Shown: positions 52,070-64,000 of the stretch, one piece after another
Layout of the letters: each line of letters begins with the position of its first letter
Numbering within the stretch: the stretch's first letter is position 1
DNA from: Mesostigma viride
Taxonomy: Eukaryota > Streptophyta > Mesostigmatophyceae > Mesostigmatales > Mesostigmataceae
Assembly (NCBI GenBank): GCA_009746045.1
Contig: RPFO01000080.1
Span: forward strand, 8,817,628 to 8,881,627
Reading direction: 5' to 3'
DNA length: 64,000 nt
The notes under the pieces: model-generated
Database searches by the model: none
Told to the model about the DNA's origin: nothing
The model's input: the letters and a program-made list of their open reading frames with translations, nothing else
Program-made: the position numbers and the translations under genes

Positions 52070-55000
52070 CAGGGGTCACCCGCAGTATCGCAACAAGAAT
52101 CGCAACTCAAAAAAAAATATTTTATCATCCACTTCGATTAAGGGCAGGTATGGGCACACCATGGCACCTTCACTTTTCAAAAGTGATGTTTGGATGAAAA
52201 ATGGGAGCGTGCTCGAGTATCGCAACACCTAGTTCCGCAACTGAAAACCCACCAATTCTAGAGTTCCGCAATGCAACACAATCGCAACAAACCTGGCAAG
52301 TATACCAAAAGTACGCCGTACACGTGCGCCGGAAGGAATAAATTGTCGCCAATCGGCGTGCAGGATCCGATATGTACTTGCAATAGTTACCGCCGTTGAC
52401 GATTGATTGGCCGCGCGGTGTTCAGTTCAGTTCAGTGGGATTCATCGCGCGGAATTCAGTGCAATAATGAACAAAAACATAAGTGTGCCGCCTCTTCATT
52501 GAATAATCAACGACCTATAATTAGTCTACAACCACTAACCTTTCGTTATCAAACAGTTCCCTAATCATCACGCGCGTCATCGTCTCGTCATTGCGCGTCA
52601 TTACCCCGTCATTGTCCCGCCGACATTACACAGCTATGGTCTTGAGGTATAGTCGGCGCCGTGGCATGTTAAACAAACTGCGTTGTTTCATTCACAGTGT
52701 GGTTTCATTATGTCGCTCTTTCGAACGGGGATGCATTAGGCAACAATACTGGACAGATTCTGAAAGAGGGTGTGTTTGTGAAGTGGGGATGGCAGCGGCC
52801 CAGCATTTGCTGGCCGTGCGGGTGCAACTTTGAGGCGACTACATATATCGCCCTGAACCGTCTTTGTTAAAGCGGTGAGACAGTCCAGTGTTACAGTCCG
52901 GCCGCAGGCCGGGCAAGGGAAATGCTGTGTTCACCATGATGCTGCGGGCCGAGGATGGGTGGCTGCATGGAAACGTGAATGCTTGCATCGAATGGATGGC
53001 GGTGTCTGCATGCATGGATTGCACGTGAATGTTCGCAGGATGGGTGGTAATTGCATGGATGCTCGCAGGATGGGTGCTAATTACACGAATCGATATTGCA
53101 TTAATGCTTGCAGGGATGGATGGTGTTTGCATGCGTGGATACGTGAATGCTTGCAGGGATGGGTGGTGTTTGCATGCATGGATACGTAAATGCTTGCAGG
53201 GATGGATGGTGTTTGCATGCATGAATGTGTGAATGCTTGCATTGGTGGTTGGTGTTTGCATGCATGGATGGGTGGTGTTTGCATGCATGGATACCTGAAA
53301 GCTTGGGGTGGATGGTGTTTGCATGCATGGATACGTGAATGCTTGCATGGGTGGATGGTGTTTGCATGCATGGATGCGTGAATGCTTGCACGGATGGGTG
53401 GTGTTTGCATGCATGGATACGTGAATGCTTGCCTGGGTGGATGGTGTTTGCATGCATGGATACGTGAATGCTTGCACGGATGGGTGGTGTTTGCATGCAT
53501 GGATTCGTGAATGCTAGCATGGATGGATGGTGTTTGCATGCATGAATGTGTGAATGCTTGGGGTGGATGGTGTTTGCATGCATGGATACGTGAATGCTTG
53601 CGTGGATGGATGGTGTTTGCATGCATGGATGCGTGAATGCTTGCAGGGATGGAAGTGATTGCATGCATGGATACGCGAATGCATGCATGAATGCGACCGA
53701 GGACAGTGTAAGCACCTTTTAGGGATTAATATAGTGGTGAATATGGGCAGGCCCCCTGACCCATGTGAGTTATACATGTATTCAAGGAGACAACGATTCC
53801 AGTCCATGGCAGGATATATAAAGGATACCAACCCCAAGTCGGTGGGGGTATGCATGTGACCCAATTCAGTACAAGTGTAATAACAGTGATTCGGGCCGTG
53901 GTGTCAGCAACCCTGTCACTCAAGGTTACATTATAGATACTCATTCCATCTCCGCCTCCACATCATTGAGGATGTAATATACGCGACAACTATTAATGTT
54001 CGCATGGCGGTCACGCGACGCCTGATCAACGCGTAGCGTCTGCGTGTCGTAATTTAATTTTTTAATATTAATGCACAGTCACCATTTTACCGCGTGCTGG
54101 CCTGCACTTAGCCCTTGGATGACCAGTGTGTAACTCTACCCCTAATTATGGCTGGTTGCACCTTGCATGATAATGTCCAGAAACCAGCCTGATAACAATC
54201 TAGTGTCCATACTGGGACCAAAGCACACGCATATAGGGAGTTACTTCGGGGTCATGTCATTAGTCATGTTGCAATGTCCTATATGTCCTATGGGTGCTAA
54301 ATACAGCACTAATCTCAGGGGGGTGCACGGGTGCGATAAAAAAGACACTTGCAATGCAATGTTAAGTGATAATGCAATATTGGACGTCTTCACAAACCAA
54401 GGCCCAAATGCACACGTAGCAAGGGGGTGCAAGGGGCGGTGTTACCCATGCATCCAGAACATGAGAAATGACCTCCATTTGCATGCCTAGGATGAAAATA
54501 TACAAACACTGCATCGAACTTCTTTTCTACGTCAGCAAGGCACTGGGGCCTCCATAGATGTTGCACGGACTGCACAACTGCACAGGCGTCCTTTACTAGC
54601 AAAGCCAAAAGGCTGACAAAAAACTGGCCATGATACCATCTTTCCTGAAGAATTTAGGCAATAGAAACCATCGTGCTACCATCTACAACTCCTTTAGATG
54701 TTAAATCAATCGTCATTCTAGAAAATTAGGTACAGACGCAGCTAATCATGAACAAAACTGATGAAAATCTTACGACGACGGTTGTACAAAACCACAACCA
54801 CAAACTAGTACACAGGAGTAGTAAGTTAGCGAACTTAACACCACAAACCTTCAACAACGTGTCCGAGATTACTTACCGAATGATATAACGACTTTACCTT
54901 GTTGACGGTATCCGCAGGTACACTAAACTGCGCCATGCCGAAACCGCAAAAAGAAGGCTAGCGGAAAGCTAGCAATCTCATGACAGAAAGGCAATCTCAT

Positions 55001-55444
55001 CACGGCGTCGAGACTTTCCTGGCCCTGAACGATGATGAAATACGCGAAATACATCATACGAAAACAACTGGTTGCGAAAAATTCAATGATACAGAAGCTA
55101 ATAACAAGTGCTGCCTTTCATCGTCACCCCCGTGATGATTAACGCGTGTAGACGCAGTAAAAACCAGCCTGAGATAATGTGCGCATCATTAGATGTTGCG
55201 CGACTGCGGCTATAGCATTTTTCTGACGCCGCTCATTTCAGTTCGGTTGATTCTTCGCGCCGGTCAGCCAAGGAGTGACATACTTCACGTCGGGGTGTAT
55301 CTTTAGTTGCGATACCACGCGTTTGCCGTTTCGCAACTTTTCGTCCAAATCGGTCCTCGCAAGAATCGCAACAAAAGTGTTTTTTGGTCCTCCTGGAAAG
55401 TTGCGTAGTTGCGATTCTTGTTGCGATACTGCGGGTGACCCCTG
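52070..55444. mobile_element. Second copy of the 3.4-kb TA-flanked inverted-repeat element
   Basis: Same 38-bp ends and TA flanks as 22102-25476. It contains the possible MAQFSVPADTVNKVKSLYHS exon at 54877-54936 on the minus strand. Confidence 0.85.
52948..53693. repeat. 43-bp minisatellite, second copy
   Basis: Unit-for-unit match to 22980-23725. Confidence 0.9.
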
Positions 55445-55457
55445 TAATGGCTGGCCG

Positions 55458-56348
55458 AGTAGCTAGGAGCACAGGCAGCTGGAGAGGGTGGCTGGCTGGC
55501 TGGCTGGTCATGGTGGGTGGATAAGTACAAGGGTGGTCGGTCATAGGTAGATGTCCAGGTGGCTGGGTGATTGATAGGCTTTGGGGACTGCGAAGTGGGT
55601 GGGTTGTTGGATTCGTGAGTGAAACAATGGCACGGTATTGAGGGTGGTGGGTTGGTGGTTGGTTGGTTAGGGATGCGTGTGTGTGGGTGGGTTGGTGGGT
55701 AGGCCATTGGTGGTTGGTGGCTGGTGGATGCGTAGATGACTATGTGGGTGGGTGGGCGAAGGGACGGGTAGATGGACGGGTGCGCGCACAGATATGGATG
55801 CGTGGATGGGTTTATGGTTGGGACCGTCTCACCTATCGCGAGTGAAGGGCTGTGCACGTTGGGGGTGAGGTAGGTGGGTGGGTGGCTGAGAAAATGCATG
55901 TGTGGGTGGGTCAGTGGGTGGGTCAGTGGGTATAAGGGTGTGGGGGCAGTGAGTGGTTGAGTGGGTACTTGTAGGTGCGTGGGTGGGTCAAGGGTGGGCG
56001 GCCGCATGGGTGCATGTGGGGCCAGCTGGCTGGGTGTTTAGGCGGTTGGGTGATTGGGTGGTTGGCTCATTGGATGGGTGAATGCCTCCTTATTACCTGA
56101 TTGGTATGTGGGTTGCGCAGGTGCCTTGGTGGGTGGGTGGATGTCCAAGTGGGTTGGTAGGTGGTTGGGTGTCTAGGTGCACGCGTGGTTATAAAAGGTG
56201 GGTTAGCACGTGCGCAGCTGGCTGGGTGGGTGGGTCACTGGGTGGGTGGACGGGTGGGTGTCTAGGTGTACGGGCACGCGAGTGTGTGAGTAGTTGTGTG
56301 GGTGGGTGGCCAGGTGGCTGCATGGGTGGGCGACTGCATGGGTGGCTC
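55458..56348. repeat. GT-rich low-complexity DNA, second copy (right block)
   Basis: Same as 25490-26380; the left block copy is at 51738-51998. Confidence 0.85.
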
Positions 56349-56431
56349 AGTGCGCACAAAGTGCAAGTGATGGAGACATGGGATATTCCAATGCCGTATC
56401 ATGTGAGCATACGCCCGATTTCTGGCCTGCG

Positions 56432-56593
56432 CTGGTTGTCTCCTTGATAATAACAATAGTGTGCTGGTTGTCTCCTTGATATGATTTCTGGCCTGCGCTG
56501 GTTGTCTCCTTGATAATAGTAATCTGGTTGTCTCCTTGATAATAGTAGTCTGGTTGTCTCCTTGATATATCTGGTTGTCTCCTTGATATAAGG
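56432..56593. repeat. CTGGTTGTCTCCTTGAT array, second copy
   Basis: Same six motif copies and spacers as 26464-26625. Confidence 0.85.
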
Positions 56594-56717
56594 CCTGCAT
56601 GCAATCTAAGCTCAATTACTAATCTGAATTGATATACATGATTCCAAGTTGTAGTTAGTGTGAGTCACGAGTTACACTCCTGTGTCAAAGATGCTAACTA
56701 ATACTGCTACCACCCAT

Positions 56718-58071
56718 TAAATGAAATGAAATTAAATTATAACATGACTCCATTGGGAGATCATGTAGCACATATTCCCGTGGATGGATGGAGGGGGGGA
56801 CAAAGCCGCGAAACCGAACTAATCTAACTCTAAGCTAATCTAATCTAGAAAACCCTACCTATTCTACTCAGCAAAGCGCCCCTTCCGCTTGGGGGGAGGG
56901 GGCTTGCCCACAGGGGCGGGCGTATGAGCCTGGACAATGGTCTTCCACCTCCTCTTGTCCTGCATGCTACCACCCATAACATCATTAAATCGGAATAGCC
57001 AATGTCCATGAATAAAAAAAAAATGAATAAATATAAATGAATGTCCAGGCATAGTTGTCTCACTTCATGAATGAGCGGAGATATGTTCCTAATTTAATTT
57101 TTTAATTTTAATATCAATGACACGGCATATTTTGAAAGCCAACATGAATTGAGAATGAACGGTTGTACCAATGCATGGTAATGCTAGCTGTCCGCTACTC
57201 AACCACTAATGGCCAACCATGACGGTTTTACGAATGGCATGGAAGTTCTGCTAGTCAACCATGAATGGCCTAACATTTCCACAATCACTGCATACCACCT
57301 AGCTAACTAACTAAATAATACATGAAGAGAGCTAGGGTAGAGAGCTTAGACTAAATTAAATTAAAATTAAATTATAACATGCCTCCGTTGGGAGATCATG
57401 TAGCACATATTCCATGATGGATGGTGGAGTGGAGAGAGCCGCGTAATCTAACTAACCTAACGCTAATCTACCTAGTCTAGAAAAATCCTAACTACCCTAC
57501 TCATCAAAACGCCTCCTCCTCTTGGGGGGAGGTGGCTTGCCCACAGGGTCGGGCGTGTGAGCCTTGACAATCTTCTGCCACCGCGTCTTGTTATCAAGGA
57601 GACAACAAGTCTTGTTATGCTTAGACGTGGCGCCCCCGCAGGACTGCGACCAGCCCAGCCTGGCCGGCACCTCCTGACGTGGGCTGGGCCCAGTGATGTT
57701 AGACGCCGCAAGGCCCGCACCTTCAAGGAACAGCTAGTGGAGGACATGGGGGGCCTAGGCCTCTCCGTGATTTGGAAGAAGATGATGGACAAGGCCAAGT
57801 GGGCCCAGGTCATAGAGGACAACGAGCCCCCCCAGTGGGGAAGCGCCCGCGTGTGCAATCCCGCGGGAGGCACGCCAGATAGCTACCCCTAGGGCAGCGG
57901 GCGGTTGCCTAGATAGATGTTGTAGTTAGAATGCTGTTAGATAGATGTAGTATGTAGCCAATGTAGATTAGACCGGTAGGAATGTTTGCACCCATCCATC
58001 CATCCATCCATCCATCGGGGTTAATGCTCCGTGACTCCCCAACGGGAGCACGAGTCTAATTAATTAATTAA
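56718..58071. mobile_element. Three LINE fragments, second copy
   Basis: 56718-56964 (-), about 57340-57593 (-) and 57627-58071 (+) correspond to 26750-26996, 27372-27625 and 27659-28103, with the same target duplications. Confidence 0.85.
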
Positions 58072-58488
58072 TTATGCTTAGACTAGAGTTGGCTTGATGT
58101 CGTAGATAGATTAGACCGGTAGGATTGTGTGTCCCCACCCATCCATCCATCGGGGTCAGAGTTCCATTATACGTAATACGCGGTTATACGCGCAGGGTCC
58201 GTATAAAGTATAATACGGTATAATACGGTATAGTACACGATCGTACGTGACCACTAGATTTGATGGTTTTCAGGGCTGTTTCAACCATTTCTCACTCACT
58301 GACATGTTTGTGACACTAATAAGCATAGAATACACAGTTGGCTCACTGGCTCACTGGCTCACTGCCCTACAAGGAACATATGATTTTACTGTCGTTCAAC
58401 AAAGTAATCATACACGCATGCCGCATGGAGTCTAGTGTCCCTAGACCCACGATAAAACATCGCACACATGCACGTTGAAGACACTTAC

Positions 58489-59070
58489 CATGCAAAGAAA
58501 TACTCATTCATGCAATATATAGGCAAATAATGTATGAGCCAGCTGTGCATCGTGCAAGTTGCTGCCCTTTGCAGTGAAAGCATACCGGCTCTGCCTGACC
58601 CCTGCATGCCGGTTAGCCATACCATATTTCTATACCTACTTTTTGATAGAAAAAGAAGGGCCAAGAAACTGGGGAACAAATCGAGCTTCTACAATGCTGC
58701 ACAACCACCATGCCAATACCTGACTTCCAGAAGGTTTGCACAGCTTTGCTACCATCAAGTAAACAAAGAAAGCTGCAGCAATGATGTCCGCAATTCTCAC
58801 AGCACAGGTCCGGTATGTGCAGCAGTCACGGTGCATTGATAAATCGGCATCAACTTGGCTCATACGAGCTATCCTGAAGACTGCCTGAGCAGCCAAGGTA
58901 ATCCACAAACTATCGTGGCGAATGGTTACACGAGCGGCCCTCTTTATGTATATAACAACCAAACCTTGACGGACCACTGGAACCGCGGCCGTCGTGACGC
59001 TTTGCAGTTGTAAAATATTCGAAGCCTCGGATTCGTGAGTACACGATAAAGAATAGACACCAGAAGCCAT
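58489..59070 (-). CDS. Possible spliced ORF in the cargo, second copy
   Basis: Same as 28521-29102: ATG at 59070, putative exon 1 to 58720, exon 2 at 58601-58489. Identity with the first copy is uninformative about function because the whole cargo is nearly identical. Confidence 0.35.
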
Positions 59071-59870
59071 ACAGTCTGCAAGCCTACACTAATACTAACA
59101 AAGACCTGAGAGCCCTACAGCTGGCCTCAATCCGTACCACTAAAGGTGCAAATGAAAGCCTGCCCCATTTTCTGACGCTTCTTAAACTGCGCATCATCGT
59201 CATAACCAACCAAGGCTGCGATTCTTGATGAAATTTTAGAGTGCCTGCCGCTTCAAATTTCAATATTCCCATAAGTTTGCTCACCTTTCAGTTAACGCTC
59301 ACCTTCCTGTTAACTAGTGTCCATATCTGACCATGTCCGAGGCAAGGGCCATCAAATTTTGCACGCCTCCCAGCGCCTCCTAAGTATTTGCACCTTAGGA
59401 ATACAGTACACCCACAGTACGCCCTGTCGGCTTTGAACAAGCCATGAGGCAAGTATTATACTCCTTTTAGGTACCCACCGAAAGTCGTATGTGAGCACGC
59501 TCGTTGCACGTTTGGCGAAATTTCCCCTTGGATTAATATTAAAACGAGTTCGCCTTATTAGTCTCCACCTTCCTGCCTGCCCTGCCACGGAGGCAGGTGG
59601 TCACTATAACTCGCGGTTCCATTGTACGGTTACGGATACGGTCCATGACAACTCGTACGGTGCGTGAAATCCCTCGTACGGGCGACAAAATTCCTTCATA
59701 CGGTCCATGACAACATCCTACAGTTTCAGTTCTTTTAGTTTCCGTTACGCGATTTTAGGTACCGCGCTGTGGTTCGACGGTACTTGGGGACCGAAAAGGA
59801 CTGAACCGGTCGCGAAAAATATACCCTCAAACACAGCCATTTTCGATGAGTGTGGTGGGGTATTGCTATG

Positions 59871-60701
59871 GGGTGATGGCCCCCGCGTCCGTGGCGGGGG
59901 ACGAGGAGCCTGCAGAGGGGTATCCCTTGCACAGCTCACACCCAGCGGCCCAGCAAGGGGCGCGGGGGGGTGGGACAATCCTGCCCGGCGCCAAACCAGT
60001 GGCCCCAGCACCGGCGCGAGCCAAGACAGCCAAGTGTCCCAAGTGCCGCCATCGCACGTGCCGTTGCAGCAGCAGCAGCAGCGGCAGCAGCAGCAGCGAC
60101 AGCAGCAGCGACTCGGGCCGGCGCAGCAGCAGCCGGCGCCGCAGGGACCGCCTACCGGGTCGCGCCGACCCAGCGAGCGGCCAGGTGTTGGCTGTGCCCA
60201 TGACCAAGGGGGTCGCCCTGCCGGGGACTGCCACCAGCATCCCTTGGGAGGTGGAGTACTACCGGTACAAGCTGCGGGTGCTGCCCGAGTACCTGCAAAC
60301 GGCCAAGGACCGGTACGGGGGCAGTCTGCGGGCCCGGCTGGAGGGCCTGAAGCCCATGTTCATCCGTGGGCCAGGCCAGACCAGCGGGTGGCAGAGTCGC
60401 GAGCACATGGACATCGCGGTCAACCTGTGCCACGCCCTGGACGTGGCGGTGAAGGAGCTGGGAGTCACGGCGGTGACCGAGCTCGCGTGCATGGAGTACT
60501 TTGCACGCATCGTGGAGTCACTCATGGTGGTGGAGAGCGAGCGGGGCCAGGGCGCGTGGGTCGCCCAGGCCGCCTTCGTGCTGCCGGTGGTGGAGAGCGG
60601 CAGCCAGCGGACGAAGGCGGCGCGACGGGCTCTCAAGGCCGCCAAGAAGGAGCACGACGCGCGGGTCAGCGCGGCGGTGCTGGCCAAGGTGGATGGGGGG
60701 G
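59871..60701 (+). pseudogene. Gag of B3, C-terminal part, truncated
   Basis: Same sequence as 29903-30733, up to the codons for LAKVDGGA. The frame then runs into the inverted-repeat element end at 60702 and stops at 60847. Confidence 0.75.
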
Positions 60702-60898
60702 CGCATCAAGTTTCGTTTAAGTGGCCAGCCGGAGCGGCTGTTGAATTTTTAGCGGGCAAGTGTTCGAAGCGCATCATTGGCGGATTACTTGCGAACTTGG
60801 GTTCCCCCGCGAAACTCCAACCGCACGTTCATGATTTCCAAATCTGAAGTAAAGTTCGACGAAACTTTCTGAACGGGGGCAACTGACGGGCAGCCGGT
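60702..60898. mobile_element. End fragment of the 785-bp-type inverted-repeat element
   Basis: Starts CATCAAGTTTCGTTTAAGTG and matches the reverse complement of about 9870-10065 with scattered changes, then stops matching at about 60898. The opposite end is missing. Its outer edge is the right breakpoint of B3. Confidence 0.85.
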
Positions 60899-61913
60899 TG
60901 GCCCTGGCACAGGGAACTGTCAGAGGACCAACCAGCGCACGTACCGTACTGTCACGCACAAATGCTGGGCAAAAATGTTTCTAAGGTTTCGCGAGATTCC
61001 CCCATAAAACTTGGGAAGTTCAAGCACGACTCCCTGTCGACCCAGTCTGACCCGCATCGTTGACATTACTGTACTGTATTTTTGGCTGGACGATGCATAG
61101 CAACGTAAATTACGTTGTTTTAGACGTTAGGGACGTTGAACGGCACTTGGAGGTCATGGCTGCCAGCCAGAGTGGTCGAGGAGGATAAATGTAGGGAGAA
61201 ATATGATTGTTTTGCAAGTTTTAGACCTGATTTTAAGTCGTGCGTGTTGTGGCGTTGCGCCGGTCGCCGCGAAATTTGAATTTCTTGTCCAATGGGTGCG
61301 CAGAAACTGGGAAAACGGGCTCGAGGGTCAGGACGTTGCATTATATTGCTTTTGAAAACTCGCAGCGGGATGCGACCGTATGCCCGAGCTTCGGAAAAGG
61401 TGCTATAAGGTAATTTTGGTTTCCTGCAGTTTGTCGTAAAGCACCTGTGCATTTCGGCGCAGTTACTCTGTGTGCAGGCCTTGCGAGTGCCCAGGCGACC
61501 CGGGAACTGGCGCGACCTAACTGCCGACGACATTCCGAATGACGAAATAAGGTGGGTTTTTTTGTTGAAGCGTGGATGCTGATTAGACTGCTTAAGATTG
61601 CTGGCGCATGCCAGGTTAATCTTTGTCAAGTTCCTGGCATTTCAAGTTCCTTTGCCGGCCACAACAAGCGCTGCCCCTTGCAGGCAACACCGTGTCGGCT
61701 TTTTCTAGGCTTTAAGGCCAGGCTTTGGTTTAATTAGTCACGTGCCGTGGTGCAATGTGCTGCACTGTCGTTTAGAAACAATGTGCAGCACTGCCACGCC
61801 TGCGATGCCACGTCTCGGTGCACGCAGTATTGGTGCATCACGTTCGTATACGCGCCCTGCACTGCCGTCGCAATTTATCGCAGTGAACTTGTGTCCCGCA
61901 CTCGCCTGACGCT
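60899..61913. other. Mostly non-coding; one possible small exon
   Basis: 61478-61551 is open between a GTGCAG acceptor and a GTGGGT donor (ALRVPRRPGNWRDLTADDIP) and could be an upstream exon of the following gene, but its phase does not fit the next ATG. Otherwise nothing is recognised. Confidence 0.3.
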
Positions 61914-64000
61914 ATGAACATGCGTAGTATCGTTTCTGCAATGCAAAATGTACCCGTTTGCTGCATGCAGATGCCTGATAAAATCTCCCAAAGGCAACAG
62001 CCAGTGGCAACGTTGGCCACCCTCGTGGAAGGTACGTACATGGCAACAAACCCACGTGGACATCCTTTCCATGCATTTTAGGCCTCCTTCTAGGTTGAAG
62101 ACTTTACAGCTTTAAGTGGCTCCATGCATTTTGATACTGCTGGCGTGCTTTAATTTACAATTGAAGCCATTACTGGTTCTGAACTGGAAAAAACCTTGTG
62201 TTCCAACATAAACTTCCTTTTCAGTTTACATTCCTCGTTCTCCCTCACAGCTCATCCTTCAGATATTCACTAGCCCAGCTGAGATTCTCACAGGCTTTGA
62301 AATAATATATTCTCACAGCATTGGGAAAAACGGTCTTGTGTTGTGAGCAGTTGTGTGCCTAGGATATTAGCAATGACGTGACTGTTTTACTTGTGCAATT
62401 GAGCAAATGGAGGTAGGCCTCTTGCATGTAATTTAGTGCACCGAGTGCATTGGTAGCTGTATGTTAATAATGGAGTTGGTTCTTTGCTTTGGAATTGTTT
62501 CTTTGCTTAGAACTCTGCGATTCATCTGAAGGGGAGGGGACATCCCTAGCACCCCACCAAAAATACCTTTTATAAATGTAATGCATTTGAAGCATATCCA
62601 ATAATGCTTGGGGACCGTGAAGATGATGTTTGTTGGGCATTTATCCCACTGCACTTGTTGGGGGTACTTTTTTGTTGGGGGTTATTGGGGGTTACCCCCA
62701 ACCACGCACCGGTGGTGAGCTAAAGAAAACGACGCTATTTAGGACGAATATTATCATTTAGGAGAATGGGCAAACCGTTCTTATGCAAACCACGTACTCC
62801 CATGTAGCTGCCCCCTTGGTGAAACATTGTGGCTATTCAGCTCAGTAAAAGAATGAGTATTCCTCATAGTTAATCAGTTTCTCTCCCAAAGTCGCGTCTT
62901 TTTTCCCTCTTAATTAGTGAAATCAGACCAATCACATTGTAAAATGATCAACACCACGTACTTGTATTCAAAACTGGCCGAGGGCCGAGGGGGCTGAACC
63001 GCACTGCTGCAAAATTTCAGCTCGTTATGATGGCAAATTCCTTTGTTAATAATAGGGGGTCTTGTTTCTCATATTTTTGCAGTCTTGGGTTTATTTTTTC
63101 TTGCTTGGTGCATGCATTTGTAGCTCACCATTGGTGTATGGTGGGGGCGGGGTAGTACCCTCAACTAGTGGTGTCATCAACAATTAGTCGCTATAGTTAC
63201 AGGTTCCAATCAACACAGAGACTTCCCAATTGACATAGGAATGATATGAAATAAAAGCTGAATTTTTACTCACTCAAAAAAAATCTACCCACTACGGTCC
63301 CCTGAAACCCTCATATTGATTTGTGTCCACCACTACCTTGTTCCATGCAGCGTTACGTGTTCACCAAGTCCTGCTGGAAGACCATTTGAGCAATACGGGC
63401 AAGCACAATAAGATAGAAATAGCTGGCCTCACCGATGGTGAAGTCATGGCCTTCAAGGGCCTCGCTCGCCATTTGGGATTTGTAAATGCTCTGCCAGCTG
63501 GGATGGATGGAAGCATCCCAGACTTGATTCGGGCAATATTGAAAGGGTTCCTACTGCCCCTCTCCGATGCAGATGGCGCTCTATTGGAAGAGCGAGGACA
63601 GTGGGCAGCGAGAGAGCAACAGCTCCTCGCATCCATCGCGCAGCTCCAGGCTGACTTGGCCTTTAGACAAGGCGTGCTTAACACCAGCATCAAAGACTAC
63701 CTGGAGCTGCAAGATGAGATCAAGACCTTGCAAGAGGAGGATGCCCGGGAGCCGAGGGCAGCCCTGAAGAGGAAGCTGGAGGAGGTTACGGCGGAGTGCG
63801 CCCAGCTGGACGCCGAGGTGGACCGCAAGAAGGAGAAGCTCAAGGAAATGGAGAAGTGGCCAGTTTTTGAGCTGCAGAGGGAGCTGGATCGCTCCCGCAG
63901 GTGTCTCACCATGAATGCAGATGGTGAACTGGCTGATGTGGTCCACAGGCGCAACAAGAAGACCTTGGTAACGAGGCGAGATGCTCTGCTGGGTGCGCGG
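61914..64000 (+). CDS. 5' part of a host-like gene for a coiled-coil protein (two exons, runs off the window)
   Basis: ATG at 61914 (MNMRSIVSAMQNVPVCCMQM), preceded by an in-frame TGA at 61884. Exon 1 is 61914-62031, then a GTACGT donor. The intron ends at TTCCATGCAG (63350). Exon 2 runs from 63351 past the window end. The split codon joins cleanly (G|CG, Ala), giving TLVEALRVHQVLLEDHLSNT, and exon 2 stays open for 216 codons. From about residue 115 the sequence is rich in Glu, Lys, Leu and Gln with heptad spacing (AALKRKLEEVTAECAQLDAE), a long coiled coil. I recognise no family. Its lack of similarity to anything else in the window suggests a single-copy host gene. Confidence 0.6.
62032..63350 (+). 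other. Predicted intron of the coiled-coil gene
   Basis: 1319 bp, GT...AG, AT-richer than the flanking exons, with no repeats of the families described here. Confidence 0.5.

Larger units (their letters stand above)
50240..59870. mobile_element. Second copy of the 9.6-kb cargo element
   Basis: Same 45-bp terminal inverted repeats at 50240-50284 and 59826-59870, and the same gag insertion point. All internal parts correspond to the first copy at a constant offset of 29968. Only three substitutions were noticed (near 55297, 59204 and 59729). Confidence 0.88.
48639..60701 (+). mobile_element. Element B3: 3'-truncated copy of B1 including the cargo
   Basis: Collinear with 18678-30733. It begins exactly at the first base of R and ends inside gag, where an inverted-repeat element end is joined. 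The left flank differs completely from that of B1, so the copy starts at an element terminus. pol, S and the 3' R are absent. By eye, differences are concentrated in the first 1.6 kb; only about three were found in the remaining 10.5 kb. Confidence 0.9.

Noticed and set aside
18678-60701. Simple tandem segmental duplication of 12 kb
   Set aside because: The left edge of the second copy coincides with the first base of a terminal repeat and its flank differs, and divergence is uneven. A plain segmental duplication is a poorer explanation, though recombination between R copies is not excluded.
1-64000. tRNA, rRNA or other standard RNA genes
   Set aside because: I looked for conserved tRNA A/B box pairs and rRNA-like blocks by eye and saw none; a covariance search would be needed to exclude them.

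Overview
This window is nuclear DNA of a eukaryote, not of a prokaryote. It is packed with nested retrotransposons, DNA-transposon-like elements and low-complexity repeats, and it has candidate GT-AG introns and AATAAA signals but no operons. A repeat-rich green alga is my best guess, from the GC-rich coding style, the L1-type LINE with an RRM-like ORF1 and the abundance of tyrosine-recombinase (YR) retrotransposons. The sequence alone does not settle the taxon.

The main content is a family of DIRS/PAT-like retrotransposons without integrase. They encode Gag, then a Pol of reverse transcriptase + RNase H, then a tyrosine recombinase. There are four copies. Element A (1-4058, +) is decayed. 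Element B1 (about 18678-34898, +, perhaps to 35078) has a 9.6-kb insertion in gag. Element B2 (35921-40575, +) has lost gag but keeps an open RT-RH-YR frame of 871 codons. Element C (42471-48613, -) is frameshifted. A truncated fifth copy, B3 (48639-60701, +), repeats the first 12 kb of B1, including the insertion. In B1, B2 and C the RNase H and recombinase domains are joined by a canonical 2A ribosome-skipping motif (GDVESNPGP); in A the motif is degenerate. Downstream of the recombinase gene B1 and B2 carry three tandem long hairpins and C carries one, with compensatory base changes between copies.

Layout: 1-4058 element A; 4141-4570 heptamer and pentamer minisatellites; 4730-5941 unexplained minus-strand open stretches; 6302-12957 an inverted copy of element A's terminal region, split by an L1-like LINE (6380-12461, 12-bp target duplication) which is itself split by a 785-bp inverted-repeat element; 13917-14598 a second LINE ORF1 fragment; 15450-17250 a dispersed non-coding repeat; 18678-35078 element B1 with its 9.6-kb cargo (45-bp perfect terminal inverted repeats) that holds a further 3.4-kb inverted-repeat element, LINE scraps with target duplications, a 43-bp minisatellite and a possibly spliced ORF; 35130-40716 remains of an LTR retrotransposon split by B2; 41749-42470 the start of another LTR retrotransposon, ended by element C; 48639-60701 element B3; 60702-60898 an end of the 785-bp-type element; 61914-64000 the first two exons of what looks like an ordinary host gene for a coiled-coil protein.

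Within an intact element, the inferred scheme is that Gag is made from the first frame. Pol lies in the -1 frame overlapping the Gag stop. The 2A motif would let one Pol frame yield a separate RT-RNase H and a separate recombinase. B2 lacks gag, so it would depend on Gag from other copies.
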